Origin: Litorimonas sp963972195
Lineage (GTDB): Bacteria; Pseudomonadota; Alphaproteobacteria; Caulobacterales; Maricaulaceae
Length of the DNA stretch: 64,000 nucleotides
NCBI GenBank assembly: GCA_963972195.1
Contig: CAXATH010000002.1
Location: forward strand, 248,001 to 312,000
Direction: 5' to 3'
Position 1 is the stretch's first letter; each line of letters begins with the position of its first letter. Of the stretch, positions 44,149 to 54,154 are shown piece after piece. The notes below the pieces were generated by a model. It worked only from the letters and a program-made list of their open reading frames with translations. It had not been told where the DNA came from and ran no database searches. The position numbers and the translations under genes are program-made.

Positions 44149-47100
44149 CTAGAATAACAAACGGATGACCACGCGGCCCGTATGGCGAATGAAGCCGTCA
44201 CGGATATCGCTGTCCAAATCAAAGCCAATGGAGGAATATTCAGACCCGGCCGCCACAGAGAAACCAACAAGAAAGCCGCTATCCGGGAACCCAAAAGACC
44301 CCAAACTTGCTCTTTGGCCATTCAAGCCTGCAAATCCAAATTCTGTCAGGGCGGGGTCATTGATAAAGGCGTAGCGATAACCCACGCGAAGAGCCGGCCG
44401 GATCCATGTCCGCTTACCTTCAAAGCGCGCACCGAAATTCATCATAGCGGTTGCTGAGGCGCGGTCCGTTGTGCGGCCGCTAACGTCAAGCGCGACGCCT
44501 TCTGTCCCTTCTTCGGTATAACCATCTTCGTCGAGACGTAGATAATCAAACGACACAGCAGGGCGTATCCAGTATTTCTCAGATAATGGAAGGTCATATC
44601 CAAAGCGGGCGGAGCCATTCAGGTGATAACCGCTATAATCGGCAGACGCCCGTCCGAAGAAATTGTTGATAAGGACGCGGCGTTCCTGCTCAAATTTATT
44701 GTAACCGCCGCCGGCGTAGAGTTCGACGCCAAATTCGCCTTGGCCCATTGCTTGTGCGTAGCCGGCATAGAGTCCCGTTTGCAGCGTAATCACATCCAGA
44801 GGCTCATCCTGCCCGACCACATCTTCAATTTCAGTACTGGCAAAGCCGAAATTAATACCTACAGCGTGGAAAGGTCCGAACGCCGTATCCAGTCCGCCTG
44901 TAAAGCCAAACCCTTCCCCGCGATATTGTTCAGACAATCCGGCCAAATCCCGGTCTGCAAAATACGCAAATTCCTGAATCCAGGCGCCGCCCGGTTTGTC
45001 GGGGGAGCGCCTGACCGAGTCGAGATGGGTTCCGACGGCGCCGGTGGCTCCGTCCACATTCGCCAAAACAAATTCGCGGGCGGCCGCAGAAAATTCAGGT
45101 AGAAGCTGGTTGTAAGCCTGATTGAATTCTGCGCCATTGGTGATGTTGGCAATTGCTGACCCAAGTTCGCCGTTCGCGACGAAGGCTTCGAGAGCCGGAC
45201 CAAAAGCGGCCGCTTGCGCGGCATCCAGCCCAAGCCCGCCTTGTTCGATTGACAAGTTAGGGTCTCGCAGATCAACCGTCACGACCAGGGCATTCTCGCC
45301 GTCCAGACTATAAGCGAAGTCATAGAGAAAGGGCTGGGACGCGGTTGTGTTGCCGTTGAGCATGGCAAGCGTGTTTTCGGTAATATCCAGCAAAGCTGCA
45401 TCCGCGAGGATAAACTCTTGGCTGATGTTCTCCGAAATATTGTTAAAGCGCGGCGAAATCGCGGCGCCTTCTGCGAAGCTGACCGTCCCGCTTGCATTAA
45501 GTGCCGATGCCAAGCCGGTGCCCCCGTTTAGGGTCGGAATAAAGGTAGACGTTCCGTCAAAGCTTGCATCGGCCACAGAGAGAGACTGTCCTTCAGTTAA
45601 GGTGAGAACGCTTCCTTCAGAAACATTCAAAGTAACTTCCCCGGTTGTCTCAATAAGGCCTGTATAGGCAGAGCCGCCGGAAAGTGTGAGCGTGTCTTGT
45701 CCGCCGCCGAAATCAATATCGCCGCTAATTGAACCCGCCGAGGCGACAATCAAATCATCGCCAGAGCCTAGGCGGATGTCGCCAGTTGTTACGGGAGAAA
45801 TCGGATCGATATCATCGTCGGGGTCTGTGTCTTCGCGAAGCTGCTGAGTATAGGTGAAGCCAGTCGTGTTGGCGGACGCATCAATTGCGACGAGGGTAAA
45901 GTTCAGATCCGCGGCCTCTGTTGGGTCTGACGTCCGGCCTTCCGCCGAAATTAAACCTTCATTAGTAACTTCGGAGAGGGTGCCGGACTCGTCGCGTATG
46001 GCAAAAGCTTCGCCGGAACGTCCGACGAGGACCGCAGAAATCGAGCCTCTATTGTATATGGAACTTGTCGTTGCCGCATCAGAAATATCAATTGCAGTGG
46101 CGCGAAGATTGATCGTGGTTGTCACCGGATTGGCCTGATCTGCAAAGATTTCGTCTGCAGGCTCGGAAGCGGTTGCGGATACAACGCCGGTATTATTGAT
46201 ATGTTCGACAATTGCGCCATCGCCGAGAACGATAACGCGCGCATATCCATCGCCCGCTGAAACCCCTGGAACTGTATATGCACCAGTGCCGCTAAATGCA
46301 GAGACCGTCAGGGTTCCACTATTGCTCAGCCCGCCTTCAAGTTCGGCATCCTGAATTGAAAGAACCGTGGCGTCGAAATCGTCAAACAGACCCTGTGACG
46401 TGATGCTGCCTTCGTTGACGAAGGCGAATTGTAAAGATTCGTCAAAATTTTCGTCTGCCGGATTGGTAACGGCACTAACGCGGCCAATAGAAATAGGGGT
46501 CCCGTTTCCGTCGATAAGTACGGCTGGAGCGCTGCCCAATTGGGTGACACTCGACGTTCTTACGGTTTGGAGCTCTCCGGTCTCATTGCCGTCCGCATCC
46601 AGAACAGGCTCCTGAACCAAGTCGAAGTGCACGCCGCCTGTGATATTACCGGAAATAGAAATCGAAGATCCAGCATCCTGAAGGTTTTCAGCGGTGAGAT
46701 CCTCCCGGCCAGTCCCCGTGCCTTGAAATCCAGGACGACTTGTCAGGCGGAAACCATTGGAGCCTAGCGTGCCGGAATTTACAAATCCGCCCTGTACATC
46801 GCCGCTTATATTGTAAGCGTTTGACCCTTCGCCGAGCGCAGAGACTGAGCCTGTATTCGTAATGTTTCCTGTGACGTCTCCTGCGACGTTAACACCCGCG
46901 CCATTGTCGCCTATTAAAGATATCCGGCCTTCATTGCTCAAATTCCCTTCGAGAGCGGCGGTCATCGTGTTATCCGTAACGTTGACGCCGTAGCTTTCAT
47001 TGCCTTCGACATTGATAATAGAGCCGGCTTCGAGGGAAACATTACCTTCAAAAGGCGACGCTCCAGAAATCAGAATGCCTGTGCGTCCGGAACCCTGAGC

Positions 47101-47517
47101 GCGGGGGCCATCCGCCACATTATCGCCATTCGTGTCTTCCGCAGGAAAATCTTCATTAAGGGTGATGGTGCCATTGTTAGAAAAATTTCTATCTGCGCCG
47201 CCTTCCAGAGAAACAGCTGTCGCATCGTCGACGTCCGAAATCCGGATTTCACCTTCATTGGTGAGGTCGTTATTTGAATTCAACGTGACCGCCGGGCCAG
47301 CATCCTCCACCACGACGCTACCATCTGATGTAATCGTGACATCACTTGGTCCGCCATCATCGCCTGCGGTTGCTGTATCAACAGCTTCCGTGCGGTCATC
47401 TTCGATTGTGACCTGAGCAAAAGCCAGAGACCCCCATCCCAAAATCATGGCGGCGCTACACGCACTGCCGAGAAAGCGTGAAACTGTCTTCACTGGGGAA
47501 GGTTGAAGTTTTGGCAT
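44149..47517 (-). CDS. Autotransporter with beta-helical passenger
   Basis: 1122 residues. A signal peptide (to about residue 35, LAFA-QV) precedes a long Asn/Gly/Ser-rich passenger with a repeated pattern (NEGEIRIS, NNGTITL, NEGRISLIGDNG, NTGSVSA, NSGTLGSNG) typical of surface beta-helices. The autochaperone-like stretch is followed by a C-terminal barrel of about 270 residues (from GGAWIQEFAYF) ending in the required aromatic residue (VVIRLLF). It is a type V secreted surface protein, probably an adhesin; no protease or lipase motif is seen. It lies directly upstream of glnE and divergent from lspA. Confidence 0.9.
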   Translation of the reverse strand: MPKLQPSPVKTVSRFLGSACSAAMILGWGSLAFAQVTIEDDRTEAVDTATAGDDGGPSDVTITSDGSVVVEDAGPAVTLNSNNDLTNEGEIRISDVDDATAVSLEGGADRNFSNNGTITLNEDFPAEDTNGDNVADGPRAQGSGRTGILISGASPFEGNVSLEAGSIINVEGNESYGVNVTDNTMTAALEGNLSNEGRISLIGDNGAGVNVAGDVTGNITNTGSVSALGEGSNAYNISGDVQGGFVNSGTLGSNGFRLTSRPGFQGTGTGREDLTAENLQDAGSSISISGNITGGVHFDLVQEPVLDADGNETGELQTVRTSSVTQLGSAPAVLIDGNGTPISIGRVSAVTNPADENFDESLQFAFVNEGSITSQGLFDDFDATVLSIQDAELEGGLSNSGTLTVSAFSGTGAYTVPGVSAGDGYARVIVLGDGAIVEHINNTGVVSATASEPADEIFADQANPVTTTINLRATAIDISDAATTSSIYNRGSISAVLVGRSGEAFAIRDESGTLSEVTNEGLISAEGRTSDPTEAADLNFTLVAIDASANTTGFTYTQQLREDTDPDDDIDPISPVTTGDIRLGSGDDLIVASAGSISGDIDFGGGQDTLTLSGGSAYTGLIETTGEVTLNVSEGSVLTLTEGQSLSVADASFDGTSTFIPTLNGGTGLASALNASGTVSFAEGAAISPRFNNISENISQEFILADAALLDITENTLAMLNGNTTASQPFLYDFAYSLDGENALVVTVDLRDPNLSIEQGGLGLDAAQAAAFGPALEAFVANGELGSAIANITNGAEFNQAYNQLLPEFSAAAREFVLANVDGATGAVGTHLDSVRRSPDKPGGAWIQEFAYFADRDLAGLSEQYRGEGFGFTGGLDTAFGPFHAVGINFGFASTEIEDVVGQDEPLDVITLQTGLYAGYAQAMGQGEFGVELYAGGGYNKFEQERRVLINNFFGRASADYSGYHLNGSARFGYDLPLSEKYWIRPAVSFDYLRLDEDGYTEEGTEGVALDVSGRTTDRASATAMMNFGARFEGKRTWIRPALRVGYRYAFINDPALTEFGFAGLNGQRASLGSFGFPDSGFLVGFSVAAGSEYSSIGFDLDSDIRDGFIRHTGRVVIRLLF

Positions 47518-47709
47518 TTGTAAAGTCCCGTTCTTCCCGAAAGGGGCTCATGAAAGCCGCTTTCAGTCTAATCTTTAGAAACTGTCTAACGAGTTCGTCG
47601 CCCCACGCCAATGAAAGATTGGTTACAATTACAGGCGTTTGCGGAGCGGTTTTTCTCTAATTTCTGTCAGCGATTGCCAAATCTGCGGTTTCGTGGCAAT
47701 CGCGCGCCC

Positions 47710-48276
47710 ATGACCGAAACTACGACCCAAACTGACGATCAACCATTATTGCCGCAAACGCGCAGGCAGATATGGCTGCGGTTCGGCGTTTTGTTGCCAT
47801 TTTTCCTTATTCTGGCTGATCAACTAACGAAATTTGCCATTATCCGCTTCTTCGATAAGCCGCTGAATATATGCGAAATTAATCCAACCCCAGCAGTTAA
47901 ATACGACCTCAGCCCCATCATGGATTTTTCTCTTGTCTGTAACCAGGGCATTAGCTGGGGGTTATTGCAAGGTGATTCGCCGCTCAAGCGCTGGCTATTG
48001 ACGGTTTTTGCTTTTGGAATGAGCGGGCTTTTATTCTGGGTTCTGGGGCAAACTCGGGACAGATTATCTCAATGGGGATTGGGTCTGGTCATTGGCGGCG
48101 CGCTTGGTAATGCGATTGACCGATTCTTCTTTGGCGCCGTGACAGACTTTATCGATTTTAGTGATATTGGCTTTAATTATGCATTTAACATTGCCGACAG
48201 CGCCATTACGGTGGGCGTGGTAATGCTTTTTGCGGGCGCTTTTCTAACCCGGGACGAACCAAAAACTGCGAAATAA
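47710..48276 (+). CDS. lspA: Lipoprotein signal peptidase II
   Basis: A protein of 188 residues from the ATG at 47710; the in-frame ATG at 47611 would add a segment without membrane or family character. Four membrane helices and the two catalytic aspartate motifs are present: GNAIDRFFFGAVTDFIDF and FNIADSAITVG. It also has ADQLTKF near the N-terminus. It removes signal peptides of prolipoproteins after diacylglyceryl modification, including several encoded in this window. DUF3035 follows, itself a lipoprotein. Confidence 0.95.
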   Translation: MTETTTQTDDQPLLPQTRRQIWLRFGVLLPFFLILADQLTKFAIIRFFDKPLNICEINPTPAVKYDLSPIMDFSLVCNQGISWGLLQGDSPLKRWLLTVFAFGMSGLLFWVLGQTRDRLSQWGLGLVIGGALGNAIDRFFFGAVTDFIDFSDIGFNYAFNIADSAITVGVVMLFAGAFLTRDEPKTAK

Positions 48277-48346
48277 ACCTTTGGTCACTTGGCGCATGCC
48301 TTGATAGACGCTATGGCGTTAAAAAAATTGATGAAGGACGGACAGT

Positions 48347-48889
48347 ATGCGCCGCATTTTTGCCCCGATTATTCTCGCAACGACCGCTTCGGCTTTCCTG
48401 ATTGGATGCACATCGACGTCGAAAGCCCTTGGTCTTCGCAAGGATACCCCGAACGAGTTTAATATCCTGACCAAAGCCCCATTGGTGATTCCGCCGGAAT
48501 ATAATCTGCGTCCCCCGCGTGTCGGGGAAAGCTCCGCTGAAGACAATTATTCTCAACGCGCTGCCCGTGAAGCGCTTATTGGCGACATTGATGCGGCTGA
48601 GCCGAGTGAGGGCGAAGCTCTCTTGATGCGCCAAGCCAATGTCGGACGAGCAGATCCGGAAATTCGCATAAAAATTGACGGTCAAAATTCTGTAGAACGC
48701 AAGTCACAAGGTTTCGCGAGTCGAATTCTATTTTGGCAAGACGGCCAATTGGTCAATGATAAAGGCGAAATCGTTCAGCTCGATGCAGAGCGCGAAGCCC
48801 AGCGCCTTGAATCCGTAAATGCTGCAACAGGCGGCGGTCAGGTCGAGATTTCCAAACGCCCCGGCGGACCAAAACTGCCTGGGCTTTAG
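48347..48889 (+). CDS. DUF3035 lipoprotein
   Basis: A protein of 180 residues with a lipobox LIGC. The core has the family pattern LGLRKDTPNEFNILTKAPLV and PPEYNLRPPR, where proline and arginine residues are conserved. The C-terminal third is charged. DUF3035 proteins are encoded right after lspA in many Alphaproteobacteria, as here (70-base gap). They are presumed periplasmic-facing lipoproteins and the function is unknown. The linkage suggests a general envelope role rather than a specialised one. Confidence 0.9.
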   Translation: MRRIFAPIILATTASAFLIGCTSTSKALGLRKDTPNEFNILTKAPLVIPPEYNLRPPRVGESSAEDNYSQRAAREALIGDIDAAEPSEGEALLMRQANVGRADPEIRIKIDGQNSVERKSQGFASRILFWQDGQLVNDKGEIVQLDAEREAQRLESVNAATGGGQVEISKRPGGPKLPGL

Positions 48890-48952
48890 TGTCCACAGCT
48901 TAACCTGCTGCTTATCATGGCCTAGTGACCTCTCAGTCGCTAGGCTTTTTTA

Positions 48953-50848
48953 ATGAGCGCTCTGCCGATAACGATTCGCCGCCTGCCCAATGAAACCGTC
49001 AACCGGATTGCGGCCGGGGAGGTGATTGAGCGCCCGGCCAGCGTGATCAAAGAGCTCGTCGAAAATGCAATTGATGCCGGGGCGACGCAGGTCGATATTC
49101 GTTATGAAGATGGTGGCCGGACACTGATTTCGATAACCGATGACGGGCGCGGCATGAGCTCCGAAGAACTTCCGATTGCGGTGGAACGTCACGCGACTTC
49201 AAAGCTTTCCCCGAATTCGCAAGGGGATTGGGATCTCTTGAATATTTCGACCATGGGATTTCGCGGAGAGGCCTTGCCTTCCATTGGCTCGGTCGCGCGG
49301 CTCTCCCTTTTGAGCCAAACGGTCGATTCTGATAGCGCATGGGATTTGCGCGTCGAAGGCGGCAAGGTCATGCCGCCTAAACCTGCCGCCCGGTTCGGCT
49401 TGCACGGCACGCGGGTTGAAGTCCGCGATTTGTTTTATGCCACACCCGCGCGCCTAAAATTCCTAAAATCCGAACGCAGCGAGGCTATGGCCATTTCGGA
49501 TACAGTGAAACGTCTGGCCATGGCCAATCCGCATGTGGGGATGACACTGGGGTCGACCTCGAGAGTGTCGCTGAAACTGGCAGGTCAGAGCGATGATATG
49601 GACGGCCGTTTGGCGCGTCTGGCCGGAATATTGGGCGAGGATTTCAGCGCCAATGCCGTTCCCATTAATCAAATCAGAGAAGATATTGCGCTGACGGGAT
49701 TTGCGGGTCTTCCCACCTTTTCTCGCGGAAATTCGCAACATCAGTATCTGTTCGTCAATGGACGTCCGGTCAAAGACAAACTCTTGCACGGGGCCGTGCG
49801 AGGGGCCTATCAGGATTACCTTGCGCGGGATCGTCATGCGGTGGTCGCACTTTATGTCGACCTGCCGCAAGACCATGTGGATGTGAACGTCCATCCGGCA
49901 AAGTCAGAGGTGCGCTTCCGTAATCCCGGCCTCGTACGCGGCCTCATCGTCAAATCCTTGCGCCACGCTTTGCAGGAAGCCGGCCACCGCGCCAGCACAA
50001 CGGTGAGCGACTATGCTTTGGGCCGTATTCAGACCGGCCAGAGCCATATGCCGCTTCAAGGTAATTACAGTCCGCAACGCGGCGGCTACGCGCCGAATTA
50101 CCAGCCGCCATATCGGAATGACCCGGCCTTGCAGCCTCTCGTCGACGGATTTTCCGCCAAGGTCGAAGAAAGCGGAGAGGCCTTTGATGGCGCATCTTCT
50201 TACGAAGGGGGGCAAGCCTATAACTCGCAAGGTTATCCCGTGCAGGGGCAGGGGGAAGACCTCACGGCGAAACCGCTCGGCGCGGCGCGCGCGCAGCTCC
50301 ATGAAACCTATGTCGTCGCGCAGACTTTGGATGGTATTGTCATTGTCGATCAACACGCCGCACATGAGCGACTAGTCTATGAACGAATGAAAGACGCCAT
50401 GCGCGGCAAAGGCGTGGAACGGCAAGCCCTTCTCATTCCGGATATTGTGGAACTCGGCGAAACCGATGCGGCGCGCCTGTTGGAACGCGCGGATGAACTG
50501 GCGGAAATGGGCCTGAATATTGAACCCTTTGGCACTGGCGCCGTGGCCGTACGGGAAACCCCGGCCTTGCTCGGCGAGATGGACGTCCAGGGCCTGTTGC
50601 GGGATCTGGCTGACGATATTTCTGAATATGACGAAGCATTGAGCCTCAAGGAAAAATTTGAACATGTCTGCGGGACCATGGCGTGCCACGGCTCCGTTCG
50701 CGCGGGTCGTCGTCTGAATGGATCGGAAATGAACTCGCTGCTACGACAGATGGAGGCCACTCCGCACTCCGGCCAATGCAATCATGGTCGCCCGACCTAT
50801 GTGGAATTAAAGCTGGCCGACATTGAAAGACTGTTTGGGCGTCGCTAA
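48953..50848 (+). CDS. mutL: DNA mismatch repair protein MutL
   Basis: A protein of 631 residues. The GHKL ATPase domain (about 1-330) shows ELVENAIDAGAT, DDGRGM, GFRGEALPSI and the ParE-like TPARLKFLKS. A variable linker rich in Tyr/Gln/Pro spans about 350-430. The C-terminal domain carries the nicking-endonuclease motif DQHAAHERLVYE (DQHAx2Ex4E), ACHGSVRAG and GQCNHGRPT, so this is an endonuclease-type MutL as in bacteria without MutH. The length is normal. Confidence 0.97.
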   Translation: MSALPITIRRLPNETVNRIAAGEVIERPASVIKELVENAIDAGATQVDIRYEDGGRTLISITDDGRGMSSEELPIAVERHATSKLSPNSQGDWDLLNISTMGFRGEALPSIGSVARLSLLSQTVDSDSAWDLRVEGGKVMPPKPAARFGLHGTRVEVRDLFYATPARLKFLKSERSEAMAISDTVKRLAMANPHVGMTLGSTSRVSLKLAGQSDDMDGRLARLAGILGEDFSANAVPINQIREDIALTGFAGLPTFSRGNSQHQYLFVNGRPVKDKLLHGAVRGAYQDYLARDRHAVVALYVDLPQDHVDVNVHPAKSEVRFRNPGLVRGLIVKSLRHALQEAGHRASTTVSDYALGRIQTGQSHMPLQGNYSPQRGGYAPNYQPPYRNDPALQPLVDGFSAKVEESGEAFDGASSYEGGQAYNSQGYPVQGQGEDLTAKPLGAARAQLHETYVVAQTLDGIVIVDQHAAHERLVYERMKDAMRGKGVERQALLIPDIVELGETDAARLLERADELAEMGLNIEPFGTGAVAVRETPALLGEMDVQGLLRDLADDISEYDEALSLKEKFEHVCGTMACHGSVRAGRRLNGSEMNSLLRQMEATPHSGQCNHGRPTYVELKLADIERLFGRR

Positions 50849-50917
50849 TTCTCCTATAGACTACCGTTAGTTTTACTGACGCGGCATATCCCCGCCAACT
50901 TTTTTAAGGACCTTCCC

Positions 50918-52474
50918 TTGGCCAAATCAAAAGCAGGGGCGCAGCTGACTATTCGGACAGCGTCGCTCAAAGACATCAAAGGCATTATCAATCTGGTTGA
51001 GAAAGCCTATCCGACCATGGAAACCTATAAGACCAGCGAAGTGCGCGGCCAGATTTCCAATTTCCCCGAAGGGCAATTCGTTGTCGAGTCCGAAGGCGAA
51101 ATTGTCGGCTACGCGGCAAGCTTTATTATCAAAGAAAAGCGCGCGCTTACTCCGTATAGCTGGATGGAAATTACAGGCGGGGGATATGGTTCACAGCACA
51201 ACCCGAATGGTGATTGGCTCTATGGCACCGATGTCTGCGTGGATCCGACGCGGCGGCGATTGCGCATCGGCGAGCGCCTTTATGACGCTCGTAAAGCTCT
51301 CTGTGAAAGCTATGAATTAAAAGGCATCATGTTTGGCGGACGCATGCCGGGATGGGGCAAGCGCAAGAAAAAATTTCCGGATCAGATGGAATATATCGCG
51401 GCCGTTAGAGACAAAAAGGTGATTGATTCCGTGGTGAACTTTCAGCTCCGCCAGGGGTTCGAGCCCGTTCAAATAATTCCAAATTATTTACCCGAAGATC
51501 CGGCTTCGGGCGGCAATGCCGTTCTCATGCGGTGGTATAACCCCTATATGCCGGAAACGCGGGAGACGGTGCATTCCGAAACAGCGCAAAAATCCGTGGT
51601 GCGCGTCGCGACCGTGCAGCTGCAAATGCGCCGGGTCGAGAGTTTTGAAGATTTTATGGGCAGCGTCGAGTTTTTCGTCGACAGTGTCTCGGCTTATAAA
51701 ACGGATTTTGTGGTCTTTCCCGAACTGTTCACTCTGCCTTTGTTGGCGCTCGCCGATCACCGCTTGTCGGCTCGAGAGTCGATTGAAAAGCTGACGGAAT
51801 ATACGCCGATTTTTATCGAAGAAATGCGCAAGCTCGCCGTCGGATATAATATCAATATCATTGGCGGGTCGCATCCGACACAAACCGATGACGGCGATAT
51901 TCAGAACATCGCTTATGTCTTCCTGCGGGACGGCTCTGTCCACGCGCAGGAAAAAATCCACCCAACGCCAAATGAACGCCGCCACTGGAACATTAAAGGC
52001 GGGGACGAAGTCAGCACGATTGATACGGATTGCGGGCCTATCGGCGTCTTAATTTGTTACGATAGCGAATTTCCTGAACTGGCCCGCCGTATGGCGGATG
52101 AGGGCGCGCGAATTCTCTTTGTGCCGTTTTGTACGGATAATCGTCAGGGCTATATGCGGGTGCGCTATTGCGCGCAGGCCCGGGCGATTGAAAACCAATG
52201 CTATGTCGTCATGTCCGGCAATGTGGGCAATCTGCCGGGCGTCGAGAATATGGACATCAATTACGCCGAGAGCTGTATCATTACGCCGTGCGATTTTCCC
52301 TTTGCCCGGGACGGCGTGGCCGCGCTCTGCACTGAAAATGTGGAAACCGTCGCCATGGCCAATCTTGATCTAACGGATCTGGATTGGGCAAGGGCGGAAG
52401 GCACGGTGCGAAACCTGCGGGATCGGCGGTTTGATTTGTATCAGACCACTTGGGCCAAGGGTGTGGATGGGTAG
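50918..52474 (+). CDS. GNAT acetyltransferase / carbon-nitrogen hydrolase fusion
   Basis: A protein of 518 residues from TTG 50918, with AAGGA 7 bases upstream. The N-terminal half (about 1-200) is a GNAT domain (LTIRTASLKDIKGIINLVEKAY start, GTDVCVDPTRRRLRIGERL as the acetyl-CoA loop region). The C-terminal half (about 225-518) is a nitrilase-superfamily hydrolase with the Glu-Lys-Cys triad in FPELFTLP (near 269), EKIHPTPNER (near 346) and GVLICYDSEFPELAR (Cys near 380). This pairing is known in bacteria and is likely to build or clear an amide or N-acyl metabolite, but the substrate is unknown. No operon partner is evident. Confidence 0.9.
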   Translation: MAKSKAGAQLTIRTASLKDIKGIINLVEKAYPTMETYKTSEVRGQISNFPEGQFVVESEGEIVGYAASFIIKEKRALTPYSWMEITGGGYGSQHNPNGDWLYGTDVCVDPTRRRLRIGERLYDARKALCESYELKGIMFGGRMPGWGKRKKKFPDQMEYIAAVRDKKVIDSVVNFQLRQGFEPVQIIPNYLPEDPASGGNAVLMRWYNPYMPETRETVHSETAQKSVVRVATVQLQMRRVESFEDFMGSVEFFVDSVSAYKTDFVVFPELFTLPLLALADHRLSARESIEKLTEYTPIFIEEMRKLAVGYNINIIGGSHPTQTDDGDIQNIAYVFLRDGSVHAQEKIHPTPNERRHWNIKGGDEVSTIDTDCGPIGVLICYDSEFPELARRMADEGARILFVPFCTDNRQGYMRVRYCAQARAIENQCYVVMSGNVGNLPGVENMDINYAESCIITPCDFPFARDGVAALCTENVETVAMANLDLTDLDWARAEGTVRNLRDRRFDLYQTTWAKGVDG

Positions 52475-52500
52475 GCCGCGCATTAAAGCGATTCCAGTTT

Positions 52501-53061
52501 CTATTCTTCTCTGAGGAATAAAACCCGCGCCGCGCCCCAATTTTTATCGGCGAGCACTTCATAGCCTTTGATATCGATTTCGGCTTCGACGCTGTCTTCT
52601 AGAATGATGACGCCGTTTTCCGCGATGAGGTCGTATTCTTTGAGCCGCGAAAGGACGGGGCGCCATAGTCCCTTATTGTAAGGCGGATCCATGAAGATAT
52701 GGGTGAAGGGGCCGCGAAGATTACCTGGCGCAATTTTGAGCTTCACCGCATTGTGGCGGTGGATGCGGGTGCAGCCGAACAGATTCATCTGATCGATATT
52801 ATCCCGAATGGCGCCGCGGGCTTTGGGTTCTGTTTCAACGAAGAGGCAAAATTCCGCGCCTCTAGAGATGGCTTCCAAGCCTAAAGCGCCTGACCCGGCG
52901 AAGATATCGGCGACGATGGCGCCCTCTAAAGGGGGCGCCCATTCGGCGTGAGTGAGGATATTAAACACGGATTCTCGGGTCTGATCGCTTGTCGGGCGAG
53001 TTTTTCGCCCGTCAGGGGTTATGATGTTTCGGCCCCGTAATGACCCCGAGACTATTCGCAT
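52501..53061 (-). CDS. rsmD: 16S rRNA (guanine(966)-N2)-methyltransferase
   Basis: A protein of 186 residues, standard for RsmD. N-terminal MRIVSGSLRGRNI and TRPTSDQTRESVFNIL are signature sequences. The SAM-binding loop is VADIFAGSGALGLEAISRGA, and the catalytic motif is MDPPYNKG. It methylates G966 of 16S rRNA in 30S subunits. Its start overlaps the stop of the upstream pseudouridine synthase gene by one base, so both are co-translated. Confidence 0.95.
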   Translation of the reverse strand: MRIVSGSLRGRNIITPDGRKTRPTSDQTRESVFNILTHAEWAPPLEGAIVADIFAGSGALGLEAISRGAEFCLFVETEPKARGAIRDNIDQMNLFGCTRIHRHNAVKLKIAPGNLRGPFTHIFMDPPYNKGLWRPVLSRLKEYDLIAENGVIILEDSVEAEIDIKGYEVLADKNWGAARVLFLREE

Positions 53062-54116
53062 TATTTCTTCCCTTTTCCTTGACCGCTTTTCCCATGAGAT
53101 CTTGGGGCGAATTTGCCGGAGGTTTTCCCCCCGGGCTTACCATACGCATTGCCGACGACCTTTTTGGCCGGTCGTTTGGATTTAGCTTTTGACGCGGGTT
53201 TTGCACCGCCTTTGGCAAATTTACCTCGTCCTTTAGGGGCATTTTCGTCTTTCGGTTTCTCTTGAAACCGTTTGGCGCTGGCATGACTTCCGCGTTTGGG
53301 TTTGCGCGTGGTCGTTTTTTCTTCGGGAATGTCAATAAGATGTCCGACCTGATCGCGCAAAACGCGCGTTTTAATTTCCTCGCACGCCCCTTTGCCGAGA
53401 TCGCCGAGCATATAGGGACCGAAAGAAACACGGATGAGGCGGTTCACTTTCAGATCGAGCGTTTCAAGCGCGCGCCGGACTTCCCGGTTTTTACCGTCAT
53501 GGAGGGTGACGTTGATCCAGGCATTGTCGCCTTGCTGTCGATCCAGCGTGGCAATGATTTCGCCGGTGGGAATGCCGTCAATGACAACGCCTTTTTTAAG
53601 GGTATCCAATTGTTCTTGTGTCACCTTACCATAGGCGCGGGCGCGGTAGCGGCGGGACCAACCTGTGCTGGGGAGCTCTAGCGCGCGGGCAAGCTCGCCA
53701 TCATTGGTCAAAAGGATGAGCCCTTCGGATGTCAAATCGAGACGTCCCACAGAAATCACGCGCGGCATATCGGTGGGTAAGGCTTCGAACATGGTTCTTC
53801 GGCCTTGCTCGTCTTTGTGAGAAGTCACCAAACCGTCGGGTTTGTGATATCTCCACATACGCGGGATATCCGGGGCTTCCACAGGCGCATTGTCGACGAG
53901 AATTTTTTCTTTGCCAGTTACCTTGAAAGCCGGGGTGGTCAGGACTTTTCCATTCACCTTGACACGACCGTCTTCGATCATTCTTTCGACGTCGCGGCGC
54001 GAGCCCACGCCGACCCTAGCGAGAAACTTCGCAATCCGGTCGCCGGGCTTATCGGCAAGTTTCGGCTTGCTTTGCCCTTTGGATTTGGATGGGTCGCTTT
54101 TTTGCATATCGGGCAT
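53061..54116 (-). CDS. rRNA pseudouridine synthase (RluB/RsuA family)
   Basis: A protein of 351 residues. An S4 RNA-binding domain (about 27-75: RIAKFLARVGVGSRRDVERMI) is followed by the pseudouridine synthase core with the catalytic aspartate in SVGRLDLTSEGLILLTND, and NREVRRALETLDLKVNRL. The C-terminal tail of about 90 residues is extremely rich in lysine, glycine and proline, as in many alphaproteobacterial members. It modifies 23S or 16S rRNA; RluB is the closest named type but the site is not provable here. It sits before rsmD and divergent from tadA, a frequent alphaproteobacterial arrangement. Confidence 0.9.
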   Translation of the reverse strand: MPDMQKSDPSKSKGQSKPKLADKPGDRIAKFLARVGVGSRRDVERMIEDGRVKVNGKVLTTPAFKVTGKEKILVDNAPVEAPDIPRMWRYHKPDGLVTSHKDEQGRRTMFEALPTDMPRVISVGRLDLTSEGLILLTNDGELARALELPSTGWSRRYRARAYGKVTQEQLDTLKKGVVIDGIPTGEIIATLDRQQGDNAWINVTLHDGKNREVRRALETLDLKVNRLIRVSFGPYMLGDLGKGACEEIKTRVLRDQVGHLIDIPEEKTTTRKPKRGSHASAKRFQEKPKDENAPKGRGKFAKGGAKPASKAKSKRPAKKVVGNAYGKPGGKTSGKFAPRSHGKSGQGKGKK

Positions 54117-54154
54117 GACTTGACCATTTGGGTTTGGACGCAGATGAAGCGTCT

